The notes under the pieces were generated by a model, which was not told the DNA's origin, searched no databases, and was given only the letters and a program-made list of their open reading frames with translations. From Frankia sp. AgB32 (lineage in GTDB: Bacteria > Actinomycetota > Actinomycetes > Frankiales > Frankiaceae), in NCBI RefSeq assembly GCF_023243045.1, contig NZ_JALKFX010000030.1, positions 1 to 64,000 of the forward strand: a DNA stretch of 64,000 nt. The letters are read 5' to 3'. Positions 1-9,332 of the stretch are shown piece by piece. The translations under genes and the position numbers were made by a program. The first letter of the stretch is position 1. Every line of letters starts with the position of its first letter.

Positions 1-70
1 CGCCCCTCCCCTTCGCGCGCGCGTGCGCCGGCCGGGCGCCCGGGGGGCTGGCGGCCGACCCGGCATCGGC

Positions 71-973
71 CTACTGCCGTGCCGGGGTGAGCGCGTCCAG
101 CGCCCGGTTGAGGTTCAGCACGTTGACCGCCGGTTCTCCGAGGAAGCCCAGCGCGCGCCCGCTCGTGTGCGCCTTCACCAGCGACTGGACGCGGGCCGGC
201 GCCAGTCCGCGGGCCCGGGCAACCCGGGCGACCTGAAGGTCAGCGTAGGCGGTACTGATCTGCGGGTCGAGACCGCTGCCGCTGGCGGTCACCGCGTCGG
301 CGGGGACGGCCGGACGCGCGGGCGCGTCACCACGGATCAGCACCTGTCGGCCGGCGGTGATGTCGTCGGCCAGCGTGCGGCAGCTCACCGGCACGCCGGC
401 GTAGGTGACGAGGAACGGCCGCGTCGGGCACAGCTCGTTCACGCTGACCACCTTCGTCACCCGGCCGGTGAACCCGGGCCCGGCGTGGTAGACGGCGAGC
501 ACGGCACCGACACCGCTGGCGGTGCAGTACGGCCGCCGGCCGTCGGCGCCGTCGAACGCGCCGATGTCGTGGCTGCGGGTGCAGACCTGGGTGAGCAGGC
601 TCTGCCGGCTCTCGTCGACACCCCGGGTGGCCGGGTCGTCGAAGCTGTCGGCGACGTCCTCGGGCCCCAGGTTCGACGCCGAGGTGGACGTCGGGTCGTA
701 GCCGCCACCGGCCGCCGACGGGCGGGACTGGAAGTAGCCCGGCACCGGGTTGCCCGACGCGTCGGTGAAGTCCTGGCCGATGAGCGAGGAGCCGACCCGG
801 TGGCCGGCCGCGTCCGTGACGAAGGAGCCCTCGGCCCGGCCATGCAGCCCGGGTAGCTGGGCGATGGCGAGGATCGCCAGCGGGTAGGCGAGCCCGACGA
901 CGACGGTGAACACGAGCAGGATCCGCAGGGCGGCCAGGTGCTGGCGGGCCCAGCCGGGAAGTCGCGCGAACAT
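71..973 (-). CDS. kdpC: KdpC, potassium-transporting ATPase subunit C
   Basis: Periplasmic-side accessory subunit of the Kdp high-affinity K+ pump, thought to stabilise the KdpA-KdpB complex. The 300-residue product has one N-terminal membrane anchor (about residues 16-39) and the family's [12 protein letters not shown]-type segment followed by SNLGP near residue 100. The C-terminal half carries the LDPQIS segment and ends in [11 protein letters not shown]. It is about 100 residues longer than the usual KdpC (about 190). The extra sequence lies between residues 115 and 215 and contains four cysteines (VCTRS, YCTAS, LCPTR, SCRTL). It starts three bases after the kdpB stop and is the last gene of the operon. 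Confidence 0.95.
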   Translation of the reverse strand: MFARLPGWARQHLAALRILLVFTVVVGLAYPLAILAIAQLPGLHGRAEGSFVTDAAGHRVGSSLIGQDFTDASGNPVPGYFQSRPSAAGGGYDPTSTSASNLGPEDVADSFDDPATRGVDESRQSLLTQVCTRSHDIGAFDGADGRRPYCTASGVGAVLAVYHAGPGFTGRVTKVVSVNELCPTRPFLVTYAGVPVSCRTLADDITAGRQVLIRGDAPARPAVPADAVTASGSGLDPQISTAYADLQVARVARARGLAPARVQSLVKAHTSGRALGFLGEPAVNVLNLNRALDALTPARQ

Positions 974-976
974 GGG

Positions 977-3304
977 TCAGCCCACTCCCGGGATGAACTG
1001 GATCAACAGGTCGATGATCTTGATGCCGACGAACGGGGCGATGATGCCGCCGACGCCGTAACGGGACAGGTTGCGCGACAGCAACGCCGAGGCGCTGCTC
1101 GGCACGTACTGCACGCCGCGCAGCGCCAGCGGGATCAGGGCGACGATGACGAGCGCGTTGAAGATGACCGCGGACAGGATCGCCGACTCCGGCGTGGCCA
1201 GCCGCATGATGTTGAGCCGGTCCAGGCCGCCGTACACCCCGGCGAACATCGCCGGGATGATCGCGAAGTACTTCGCCACGTCGTTCGCGATGGAGAACGT
1301 GGTCAGCGCCCCGCGGGTGATGAGCAGCTGCTTGCCGATCTCGACGATCTCGATCAGCTTCGTCGGGTCGCTGTCGAGGTCGACCATGTTCCCGGCCTCC
1401 TTGGCGGCCGACGTGCCGGTGTTCATCGCCACGCCGACGTCCGCCTGGGCCAGCGCCGGGGCGTCGTTCGTGCCGTCGCCGGTCATCGCGACGAGGTGAC
1501 CCTTGGCCTGCTCGGCGCGGATGAGGGCGAGCTTGTCCTCGGGGGTCGCCTCGGCGAGGAAGTCATCGACGCCGGCCTCCTCGGCGATCGCCTTCGCGGT
1601 CAGCGGGTTGTCGCCCGTGATCATCACGGTGCGGATGCCCATCCGGCGCATCTCGTCGAAGCGGTCCCGCATGCCGGTCTTGACCACGTCCGCGAGTTCG
1701 ATGACTCCAAGGACCCGGGCGCGCGTCGCGACCGGCCCGCCGGCGCTGCTGGTGCTGGTCCGGGTCGTCTCGGCGACGACAAGCGGGGTGCTGCCAGCCG
1801 CGGAGATGCCGTCGACGATCTCGCCGAGCTGCGGGGGCACGGGTGCGCCCGTCGCGCGCACCCAGGCGACGACCGCGCTGGCCGCGCCCTTGCGGATCTG
1901 GCGGCGCGGCATGCCTTCCTCACTGCCAGGATCCGCCCTGCCAGGATCCGCGTCCGGGTCGGCCAGGTCGACCCCGGACATCCTGGTCTGCGCCGTGAAC
2001 GGCACGAACGTCGCCGCGCGCAGCTCACCCGGCGAGCGTTCCCGCAGGCCGTGGCGTTCCTTCGCGAACACGACCACCGAGCGGCCCTCGGGTGTCTCGT
2101 CGGCGAGGGAGGAGAGCTGCGCGGCGTCGGCGAGCATCGCCTCGTCGATGCCATCGACGGGCAGAAACGCCCGCGCCTGCCGGTTGCCGAACGTGATGGT
2201 GCCGGTCTTGTCGAGCAGCAGGGTGCCGACGTCGCCGGCGGCCTCGACGGCCCGCCCGCTCATCGCCAGGACGTTGCGCTGCACCAGCCGGTCCATCCCG
2301 GCGATACCGATCGCGGACAGCAGCGCCCCGATCGTCGTCGGGATCAGGCAGACGACCAGCGAGACCAGCACGATGCCGGTGATCCCGTGACTGGTCAGCG
2401 CGGCCGAGTCGGGGACGGCGGGCTGCGACGCCTTGGTGTAGACCGCCAGCGGCTGCAGCGTGGCGACGGCGAGCAGGAAGATGACAGTGAGGGCCGCCAG
2501 CAGGATGTTCAGGGCGATCTCGTTGGGGGTGCGGCGCCGGTCGGCGCCCTCGACCAGGCGGATCATCCGGTCGATGAAGCTCTCCCCCGGCTGCTGGGTG
2601 ATCCGCACGACGATCCGGTCGGAGAGCACCTTCGTCCCGCCGGTCACCGAGGACCGGTCGCCGCCGGACTCCCGGATCACCGGCGCCGACTCGCCGGTGA
2701 TCGCCGACTCGTCCACGCTGGCGATGCCCTCCACGATGTCGCCGTCGCCGGGGATGAGCTCCCCCGCGACCACGACGACGTAGTCGCCGCGGGCAAGCTG
2801 GGGCGCCGGCACCTCGGCAACCTCCACCCCGCTCACGGCTGTCCCCACGCTGCCGCTGCCGCTGCCGGAACCGGTGCCCTGCCCGGTGTGGGTGGCCGCG
2901 TCCAGCGGATCGCCGGGCGACCAGCCGGTGAGCCGGCGGGCGATCGTGTCCGTGCGGGTCCGGCGCAGTGCCGCCGCCTGGGCCTTGCCACGGCCCTCGG
3001 CGACCGCTTCGGCCAGGTTCGCGAAGACCACCGTCAGCCAGAGCCAGCCGGTGATCAGCCAGCCGAACACCGACGGGTTGCCGACCGCCAGCACGGTGGT
3101 GAACACCGCGCCGACCTCGACGATGAACATGACCGGGTTGTGCCAGAGCGTCCGCGGGTCGAGCTTGCGCAGCGCGTCCGGCAGGCCACGCAGCAGCTGG
3201 CGCGGGTCGAGCAGCCCGCCGCCGACCCGCCGCGGGCCGGCACCGGGCCGGGAGTCGCGCGGCGCGCCACCGGCGCCGGGCGGGGCGATCAGGGTGGTAC
3301 TCAC
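977..3304 (-). CDS. kdpB: KdpB, P-type ATPase catalytic subunit of K+ pump
   Basis: Catalytic subunit that hydrolyses ATP to drive K+ uptake through KdpA. The 775-residue protein shows the P-type ATPase hallmarks in order: actuator motif TGES in [10 protein letters not shown], the phosphorylated aspartate in [12 protein letters not shown] (about residue 360), and the hinge [18 protein letters not shown]. Membrane helices are grouped before the actuator domain, around 220-330 and at the C terminus. A Gly/Ser-rich stretch near residue 150 ([12 protein letters not shown]) and an Asp/Pro-rich stretch near 450 are insertions. The start codon overlaps the kdpA stop by four bases, implying translational coupling. 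Confidence 0.97.
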   Translation of the reverse strand: MSTTLIAPPGAGGAPRDSRPGAGPRRVGGGLLDPRQLLRGLPDALRKLDPRTLWHNPVMFIVEVGAVFTTVLAVGNPSVFGWLITGWLWLTVVFANLAEAVAEGRGKAQAAALRRTRTDTIARRLTGWSPGDPLDAATHTGQGTGSGSGSGSVGTAVSGVEVAEVPAPQLARGDYVVVVAGELIPGDGDIVEGIASVDESAITGESAPVIRESGGDRSSVTGGTKVLSDRIVVRITQQPGESFIDRMIRLVEGADRRRTPNEIALNILLAALTVIFLLAVATLQPLAVYTKASQPAVPDSAALTSHGITGIVLVSLVVCLIPTTIGALLSAIGIAGMDRLVQRNVLAMSGRAVEAAGDVGTLLLDKTGTITFGNRQARAFLPVDGIDEAMLADAAQLSSLADETPEGRSVVVFAKERHGLRERSPGELRAATFVPFTAQTRMSGVDLADPDADPGRADPGSEEGMPRRQIRKGAASAVVAWVRATGAPVPPQLGEIVDGISAAGSTPLVVAETTRTSTSSAGGPVATRARVLGVIELADVVKTGMRDRFDEMRRMGIRTVMITGDNPLTAKAIAEEAGVDDFLAEATPEDKLALIRAEQAKGHLVAMTGDGTNDAPALAQADVGVAMNTGTSAAKEAGNMVDLDSDPTKLIEIVEIGKQLLITRGALTTFSIANDVAKYFAIIPAMFAGVYGGLDRLNIMRLATPESAILSAVIFNALVIVALIPLALRGVQYVPSSASALLSRNLSRYGVGGIIAPFVGIKIIDLLIQFIPGVG

Positions 3305-5079
3305 GAGTGGATCCCTTCCGCGAGCGGACCGAGCGCGAGAGCCGGGAAGAACGTCAGCGCGACGAGGACCACCGCGACGGCGGCGAGCATCCCGGCGAAC
3401 TGCGGGCGGTGCGTGGGCAGGGTGCCCGCGGTCACCGGCACCGGTTCCTGTCTGGCGAACGAGCCGGCCATGCCCAGGACGAACAGCATCGGCAACAGGC
3501 GGCCGAACAGCATCACGAGACCCAGCGCGGTGTTGTACCAGGTGGTGTTCACGCCGATTCCGGCGAATGCCGAGCCGTTGTTGTTCGCCGCCGAGGTGAA
3601 CGCGTAGAGCACCTCGGAAAGGCCGTGCGCCCCGGAGTTGAGCATGCCGGCCCGTTCACCGGGCAGCCCCATCGCAATTCCGGTGCCGAGCAGCGCGAGA
3701 ATCGGGGTGATGAGAAAGTAGAGCGCGGCGAACCGGATCTCCCGCGAGCCGATCCGCTTTCCGAGGTATTCGGGTGTCCGTCCGATCATCAGGCCGGCCA
3801 CGAACACGGTGACGACGGCCAGCACCAGCATTCCGTAAAGGCCCGAGCCGGTACCGCCGGGGGCGACCTCACCAAGCATCATGTTGAACAGCAGGGTGGC
3901 GCCGCCGAGGCTGGTGTAGGAGTCGTGGAACGAGTTGACCGCGCCGGTCGAGGTAAGGGTCGTCGCGCTGGCGAACAACGACGAGTTCGGCACGCCGAAG
4001 CGGGTCTCGGTGCCCTCCGTGGCGGCGCCGACCGCCGTGGGCACGGTGCCGTGGTGCACGGCCTGGAACGCGGCGCCGATGGCGAAGCTGCCCAGCGCCA
4101 GCACGGCCATCACGGAGACGATCGCGAGGCCCTGTCGGCGGTCGCCGGCCATCCGACCGAAGGCCCGCGGCAGCGAGAACGCGATGGCGAGCAGCAGGTA
4201 GATCTCGAACAGGTTCGTCCAGGACGTCGGGTTCTCGAACGGATGCGCCGAGTTGACGTTGTAGAAGCCGCCGCCGTTGGTGCCGAACTCCTTGATCGCC
4301 TCCTGGCTGGCGACCGGGCCGCCGGTGATCGTCTGGTGTCCGCCGGCGAGGGTGGCGACGACGCGGTCGCCGTGCAGGTTCTGGATCGCCCCGCCGGCGA
4401 TCAGCACGATCGCGGCCAGCACACAGACCGGCAGCAGGATGCGGATCACCGTGCGCGTCAGGTCGACCCAGAAGTTCCCCAGCTCGTCACCGGTGCTGCC
4501 CGGGCCGCCGCCGCCGGCAGCACCACCCGCGCGGCCCGCCGCTCCCCCGCGGCTCGGCCGTCCCGGGTCGCCCGACCGTCCCGGGTCGCCTGCGCTGGCC
4601 AAGGCCCGGCGCCGCGTGAGGCCGCGGACCACGGCGATCGCCACCGAGATGCCGACCGCGGCGGACAGGAAGTTCTGCACGGCCAGGCCGGCCATCTGCA
4701 CGAGGTGGCCCATGGTCGACTCGCCGGAGTACGCCTGCCAGTTCGTGTTCGTCATGAAGCTGACCGCGGTGTTCCAGGCCAGCGGCGGGGCCACCCCGGC
4801 AAACCCGAGACCGAGCGGCAGATGCGACTGCACTCGTTCCAGCAGGTACAGCAACAGCACGCTGACCAGTGAGAACGCCAGTACGCCGCGGGCGTAGACC
4901 GGCCAGCGCTGACCGGAGTCCGGGTGCACGCCGGTGAGCCGGTAGATCGCCCGCTCGATCCGCAGATGCCGTCGGTCCGTATACACCCGGTACATGTGGT
5001 CGCCGAGCGGGCGATAGGTGATCACAAGCGCCGCGACCAACAGCGCCACCGCCAGCGCACCTGCGACGTTCGTGGACAT
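3301..5079 (-). CDS. kdpA: KdpA, potassium-translocating subunit
   Basis: Membrane channel-like subunit that binds and moves K+ in the Kdp complex; belongs to the superfamily of K+ transporters. The 592-residue product is hydrophobic throughout, with the [18 protein letters not shown] selectivity-loop segment in the middle and the second pore-like segment [13 protein letters not shown] near the C terminus. An unusual Gly/Ala/Arg-rich stretch of about 40 residues lies in a cytoplasmic loop (around residues 160-200). The ATG overlaps the kdpF stop by one base. Length is close to the usual 560 plus this loop. Confidence 0.97.
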   Translation of the reverse strand: MSTNVAGALAVALLVAALVITYRPLGDHMYRVYTDRRHLRIERAIYRLTGVHPDSGQRWPVYARGVLAFSLVSVLLLYLLERVQSHLPLGLGFAGVAPPLAWNTAVSFMTNTNWQAYSGESTMGHLVQMAGLAVQNFLSAAVGISVAIAVVRGLTRRRALASAGDPGRSGDPGRPSRGGAAGRAGGAAGGGGPGSTGDELGNFWVDLTRTVIRILLPVCVLAAIVLIAGGAIQNLHGDRVVATLAGGHQTITGGPVASQEAIKEFGTNGGGFYNVNSAHPFENPTSWTNLFEIYLLLAIAFSLPRAFGRMAGDRRQGLAIVSVMAVLALGSFAIGAAFQAVHHGTVPTAVGAATEGTETRFGVPNSSLFASATTLTSTGAVNSFHDSYTSLGGATLLFNMMLGEVAPGGTGSGLYGMLVLAVVTVFVAGLMIGRTPEYLGKRIGSREIRFAALYFLITPILALLGTGIAMGLPGERAGMLNSGAHGLSEVLYAFTSAANNNGSAFAGIGVNTTWYNTALGLVMLFGRLLPMLFVLGMAGSFARQEPVPVTAGTLPTHRPQFAGMLAAVAVVLVALTFFPALALGPLAEGIHS

Positions 5080-5168
5080 CAGAACCGTTCCGGAAACAGC
5101 AGTGCGGCAAGCACGAATATCCCGAGTCCGATCGACAGCACCAGGCCGGCGATGTTCTCCGCGTTCAC
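5079..5168 (-). CDS. kdpF: KdpF, small stabilising subunit
   Basis: A 29-residue single-span membrane peptide beginning GTG and reading [19 protein letters not shown], then ending LFPERF. The length, the single hydrophobic span and the position directly before kdpA match KdpF, which stabilises the Kdp complex. Its GTG start overlaps the stop of the preceding small ORF (GTGA) and its TGA shares one base with the kdpA ATG, so the three genes look translationally coupled. Confidence 0.85.
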   Translation of the reverse strand: MNAENIAGLVLSIGLGIFVLAALLFPERF

Positions 5169-5248
5169 AGCCTTTCTACCCCTCGCAGGACAAGCGCCAG
5201 CAGCGCGAAACAACCCAGCGTCAGCAGGACGTACACCACGTCTTGCAT
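5165..5248 (-). CDS. Small hydrophobic ORF at the head of the kdp operon
   Basis: A 27-codon reading frame, starting [14 protein letters not shown] and ending LVLRGVERL. It has one predicted membrane span and a strong Shine-Dalgarno (AGGAGGGGG) about 4 bases before the ATG. Its stop overlaps the kdpF start in a GTGA arrangement. I recall similar tiny ORFs before kdpF in other actinomycete kdp operons, but I could not check this. It could be a further small Kdp subunit or a translational leader for kdpF; function is unproven. Confidence 0.6.
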   Translation of the reverse strand: MQDVVYVLLTLGCFALLALVLRGVERL

Positions 5249-5313
5249 GCGCCCCCTCCTTCACCCCGACAGGGCTCCAAGTAAAGCGCGAAGAAAGCCG
5301 AAACGGACGTTCG

Positions 5314-5352
5314 CTCACAGGGTTCTCACGGTCCCCCGTCCGATTCTCACAG
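5314..5352. promoter_or_regulatory. Phased CTCAC direct repeats in the kdpFABC-kdpD intergenic region
   Basis: Three CTCAC copies begin at 5314, 5325 and 5346; the last two are extended to TTCTCAC. Spacing is 11 and 21 bases, about one and two helical turns, on the same face of the DNA. Direct repeats with 11-base phasing are typical of OmpR-family response regulator sites such as KdpE. The location between the divergent pump operon and kdpD fits such a site. This is inference from pattern only. Confidence 0.4.
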
Positions 5353-5428
5353 CCCACTAACATCGATCTAGGAAAACCGGTGGGTCCGGGCGTTCCGGCG
5401 GTTCCCGCGCAGGCCGGACGGGTGCACC

Positions 5429-8185
5429 ATGGTTGGCGTGGGACGAGGAACTCTGCGCATCTACCTGGGGGCGGCGCCCGGGGTCGGCAAGACGTACGCC
5501 GCGCTCGACGAGGCACGCCGCCGCCGCGACCGGGGCACCGACGTCGTTGTCGGGCTGGTCGAAACGCACGGCCGGCACCAGACCGCGGCCATGCTCGACG
5601 ATCTGGAGGTCGTCCCCCGGCGGTTCCTGGACCATCGCGGCGCGACCTTCACCGAGATGGACCTCGACGCGGTGCTGGCCCGCGCCCCGCAGGTGGCGGT
5701 CGTCGACGAGCTCGCGCACACCAACGTCCCGGGCAGCCGCAACGCCAGGCGCTGGCAGGACGTCGAGGAGCTGCTCGCCGCCGGCATCGACGTCATCTCC
5801 ACCGTCAACGTCCAGCACCTGGAGTCCCTCAACGACGTCGTCGCGACGATCACGAAGGTCCAGCAGCGGGAGACCGTGCCTGACGCGGTGGTCCGCCAGG
5901 CCGACCAGGTCGAGCTCGTCGACATGGCGCCCGAGGCGCTGCGGCGCCGGATGGCGCACGGCAACATCTACGCCGCGGAGAGGATCGACGCGGCGCTGGC
6001 GAACTACTTCCGCCCCGGCAACCTCACCGCGCTGCGCGAACTCGCCCTGCTGTGGCTCGCCGGCAAGGTCGACGACCAGCTCGACCGCTACCGCGCCGAG
6101 CACGGCATCGGCGGCGTCTGGGAGACCCGGGAACGGGTCGTCGTCGCGCTCACCGGCGGCCCCGAGGGCGACACGCTGATCCGCCGCGCCGCCCGCATCG
6201 CCGCCCGCGGCAGGGGCGCGGAGCTGCTCGCCGTGCACGTCGTCCGCTCCGACGGGCTCACCGGAGCCGACCCCGCGGCCCTGACCCGCCAGCGCGCCCT
6301 GGTCGAGCGCCTCGGCGGCAGTTTCCACCAGGTCGTCGGCGACGATGTACCGGCGGCGCTGCTCGACTTCGCCCGCGCGTCGAACACCACCCAGCTCGTG
6401 CTCGGCGCGAGCCGCCGCAGCCGCCTCGCCCGGATCCTGAGCCCCGGCATCGGCGTGACGACCACGAACCGGTCCGGTCCGATCGACGTGCACATGGTCA
6501 CCCACGCCGAGGTCGGCTCCGGCTGGCGGCTGCCCCGGGTCCGCCGCAGCGGTCTGGCGCCGCGCCGCCGGCTCATCGCCACGGCGCTCACACTCGCGCT
6601 GCTGCCGGCGCTGACCGCGCTGCTCGTCCAAGGCCGCGACACCGTCAACCTGGCCATCGACATCCTCGGCTACCTGATCGTCGTGGTGGCCGCGTCGATC
6701 GTCGGCGGCTTCTGGCCCGCCCTGCTGTCCGCGCTGGCCAGTGCCCTGCTGCTGAACTACTACTTCGCGCCGCCACTGCACCACTGGTCGATCTCGGACA
6801 CCAACGACGCGCTCGCCGTCGCCGGCTTCGTCCTCGTCGCCGCCATGGTCAGCCGCGTCGTCGACACCTCCGCCCGCCGCTACGGCCAGGCCGTACGCGC
6901 CTCCGCGGAGGCGGCGACGCTGTCCATGCTCGCCGGCAGCGTGCTGCGCGGCGAGGACGCGCTGCCGGCCCTGCTCGACCGCGCCCGGGAGACCTTCGGC
7001 ATGACGTCGGCGACCCTTCTCGAACGCTCGCCAGCTGGCGCGGTCGCAGCCGTGCGAGCAGAGGAAGCCGGCAGCGGCGGGCACGGCGACGAAGATCCCC
7101 GTCTGGGTGGGGAGGACGGTTGGCGAACTGTGCTGTCCGTCGGGCAGGATCCGTGCCGGCGGCCGGAGGACGGTGCGGTCGACGTGCCGGTCGGCGACGA
7201 TCTGGCGCTCGTGCTGACCGGCCGGCCGCTGCCGGCCGCCGACCGGCGGATCCTCACCGCGTTCGCCGCCCAGGCCGCCGTTGCCCTGGAACGCCGCCGG
7301 CTGGCCGAGGCCGCCGCGGAGGCCGCGCCGATCGCCGAGGCCGACCGGGTCCGCACCGCCCTGCTCGCCGCCGTCAGTCATGATCTGCGCACGCCGCTGG
7401 CCGCCGCGAAGGCCGCCGTCACCGGACTGCGGGGCGGCAGCGCCCTGCTCGCCGCAGGCGAACGCGACGAGCTGCTCGCCACCGCCGACGAGTCCCTCGA
7501 CCGGCTGACCCGCCTGGTGGAGAACCTGCTGGACATGTCCCGCCTGCAGGCCGGGGCACTGTCCGTGTTCCCCCGCCCGATCGGGCTGGAGGACGTCGTC
7601 CCGCACGCCCTCGACGAGCTCGGCCCGCCGGCCCGCGCCATCCCCATCCGCCTGCCCGACGACCTGCCGACCGTGACCGCCGACCCGGCGCTGCTGGAGC
7701 GGGTGCTGGTCAACCTGGTCGCCAACGCCCTGCGCCACGCCCCCGCCGACCGCCCACCGACGATCACCGCCAGCAGCCTCGCCGACCGGGTCGAGCTGCG
7801 GGTCGTCGATCATGGCCCCGGCATCCCCGCCGCCGCCCGCGAGCGGGTGTTCCAGCCGTTCCAGCGCCTCGGCGACCGCGACAACACCACCGGCGTCGGC
7901 CTCGGCCTCGCTCTGTCCCGCGGCCTCACCGAGGCCATGCACGGCACCCTCACCCCCGAGGAGACCCCAGGCGGCGGTCTCACCATGGTCCTCGCCCTGC
8001 CCGCCGCCGAAGCTCCGCCAGCCCTCGGGCCCATCGCCGAGCCGGACAACGCGGCGGCGCAGCACCTCCCGCCCGGGCCCCACCTCCCTGTCGAGTTCGG
8101 CGAGCCGACGGAGCCGTGTGCTGGTGAGATCGACTCCGGCCAACGCCCGGCCGCCCAGGCGGAGAAGCCGCCCGCCGGGCCCTGA
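5429..8185 (+). CDS. kdpD: KdpD, osmosensitive K+ channel/pump sensor histidine kinase
   Basis: Sensor kinase controlling kdp expression. Residues 1-210 form the KdpD sensor domain with Walker A GAAPGVGKT near residue 15. A universal-stress-like domain follows (about 230-355). Four closely spaced membrane helices (DUF4118, about 385-490) then lead to a GAF-like region. The HisKA box has its His at about residue 651 (AVSHDLRTPLA), followed by the ATPase domain (NLVANALRHAP; GVGLGLALSRG). A Pro/Ala-rich tail of about 60 residues follows the kinase domain. It is divergent from kdpFABC. No kdpE follows, although the two genes are normally adjacent. Confidence 0.95.
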   Translation: MVGVGRGTLRIYLGAAPGVGKTYAALDEARRRRDRGTDVVVGLVETHGRHQTAAMLDDLEVVPRRFLDHRGATFTEMDLDAVLARAPQVAVVDELAHTNVPGSRNARRWQDVEELLAAGIDVISTVNVQHLESLNDVVATITKVQQRETVPDAVVRQADQVELVDMAPEALRRRMAHGNIYAAERIDAALANYFRPGNLTALRELALLWLAGKVDDQLDRYRAEHGIGGVWETRERVVVALTGGPEGDTLIRRAARIAARGRGAELLAVHVVRSDGLTGADPAALTRQRALVERLGGSFHQVVGDDVPAALLDFARASNTTQLVLGASRRSRLARILSPGIGVTTTNRSGPIDVHMVTHAEVGSGWRLPRVRRSGLAPRRRLIATALTLALLPALTALLVQGRDTVNLAIDILGYLIVVVAASIVGGFWPALLSALASALLLNYYFAPPLHHWSISDTNDALAVAGFVLVAAMVSRVVDTSARRYGQAVRASAEAATLSMLAGSVLRGEDALPALLDRARETFGMTSATLLERSPAGAVAAVRAEEAGSGGHGDEDPRLGGEDGWRTVLSVGQDPCRRPEDGAVDVPVGDDLALVLTGRPLPAADRRILTAFAAQAAVALERRRLAEAAAEAAPIAEADRVRTALLAAVSHDLRTPLAAAKAAVTGLRGGSALLAAGERDELLATADESLDRLTRLVENLLDMSRLQAGALSVFPRPIGLEDVVPHALDELGPPARAIPIRLPDDLPTVTADPALLERVLVNLVANALRHAPADRPPTITASSLADRVELRVVDHGPGIPAAARERVFQPFQRLGDRDNTTGVGLGLALSRGLTEAMHGTLTPEETPGGGLTMVLALPAAEAPPALGPIAEPDNAAAQHLPPGPHLPVEFGEPTEPCAGEIDSGQRPAAQAEKPPAGP

Positions 8186-8690
8186 CCGCAGTCGTCCAGA
8201 TGCCCGGGAACGTCGCCTCCGCCCGGCGGGCAACCGCCACGGATACTCCGTCAGCCTGCCGCCGACCAGCTCACCGATCACCGCCAGCCGCGCGGCCAGT
8301 CCACTCCCGACCGCGCCGCTGACACCGTCGTCCCCGTCCATGACCATGGGCGAACCGTAGGTCGCCGCGCACTCGGATGTCGAACTCATGTTCGACTCCT
8401 GTGGACGGCACAGCTCCTGTGGACAGAGCAGCCCCTCACGGCACGGCATCCAGGACGTCGGCGGGGTGCGGGTACGTGCGTCAGCCCGGACGGCGGGTGA
8501 TCACGATTCTGTCGGGCAGTAAGGGGCCGCTGGCCAGCAGGACGGCGGTAATGCACCATTACCAGGATTTCGCCGCACGCAGGCCAGCCCTGGCCTCAAC
8601 CTCGCCGTCAACCGCATCCGCGGCCACGTGGAAGCATGAGCCCGGGGGCCGCCTGGACAGATCAGCGCCGGTGCCGCGGCCGGTTGCCGG
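8186..8690. other. Intergenic region, no gene recognised (site where kdpE would be expected)
   Basis: About 505 bases between kdpD and the convergent response regulator. No response-regulator sequence is visible in any frame. An 11-base direct repeat CTCCTGTGGAC occurs at 8396-8406 and 8414-8424. A minus-strand frame opens with ATG at 8389 after AGGAG, but it runs antisense into kdpD, so I did not call it. Confidence 0.5.
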
Positions 8691-9332
8691 TCAGCCGAGG
8701 ATGCCGCGTTCGTAGGCGACGGCCACGGCGGCGGCGCGGTCGCGGACGCCGAGTTTGTTGTACAGGTGGATGAGATGCGTCTTGATCGTGGCCTCGCTGA
8801 CCATGAGTTCGCGGGCGGCGGCCTGGTTGGTGGCACCGGCGGCGACCAGGCGCAGCACGTCGCGTTCGCGGGGGCTGAGGCTGTCGGGTTCGCGGGCGCC
8901 GACCCGGCCCATCAGCGTGCCGGCGACGGACGGGGCGAGCACCGACTGTCCCGCGTGGGCCGCCCGCACGGCGCGGATGAGCTCGTCGCGGCGGGCGTCC
9001 TTGAGCAGGTAGCCGGTGGCGCCGGCCTCGATCGCCGGCAGGACGTCCCGATCGCTGTCGAACGTGGTGAGCACCAGCACGCGGGCGGGATTGCCCAGTG
9101 CCCGTAGGCGGGTGATGGCCTCGACGCCGCCCATCCCGGGCATCCGGAGGTCCATCAGGATCACGTCGACCTCGACGGCCTCGGCGCGCGTGACGGCTTC
9201 GGCGCCGTCTGCGGCCTCCGCGACGACGGCGAAGTCCGGGTCGCCGGCGAACACCCCGCGCAGCCCGTCACGGACGATCGGATGGTCGTCGACGATCAGC
9301 AGCCGGATCGGCCCGGCCGCCGCCCCGCTCAT
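8691..9332 (-). CDS. NarL/FixJ-family (LuxR-type) response regulator
   Basis: Two-component transcription factor of 213 residues. The N-terminal receiver has the acidic pair in IVDDHP and the phosphoacceptor Asp61 in VILMDLRMPGMGG. The C-terminal LuxR helix-turn-helix is LSPRERDVLRLVAAGATNQA, then VSEATIKTHLIHLYNKLGV. The start overlaps the stop of the histidine kinase gene by four bases, so they are a cognate pair. It probably controls the adjacent ABC exporter, as DesR-like systems do, which is inference. Confidence 0.93.
   Translation of the reverse strand: MSGAAAGPIRLLIVDDHPIVRDGLRGVFAGDPDFAVVAEAADGAEAVTRAEAVEVDVILMDLRMPGMGGVEAITRLRALGNPARVLVLTTFDSDRDVLPAIEAGATGYLLKDARRDELIRAVRAAHAGQSVLAPSVAGTLMGRVGAREPDSLSPRERDVLRLVAAGATNQAAARELMVSEATIKTHLIHLYNKLGVRDRAAAVAVAYERGILG

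Noticed and set aside
938-3607. Very long plus-strand frame opposite kdpBA (889 codons)
   Set aside because: It is antisense to clearly homologous kdpB and kdpA, and its composition (Arg/Gly/Asp/His) is that of a GC-rich shadow frame.
5357-8449. 1030-codon minus-strand frame across kdpD, including a start with AGGAG at 8389
   Set aside because: Antisense to kdpD with its clear sensor-kinase motifs. Only the first about 60 residues lie outside kdpD and show no family.
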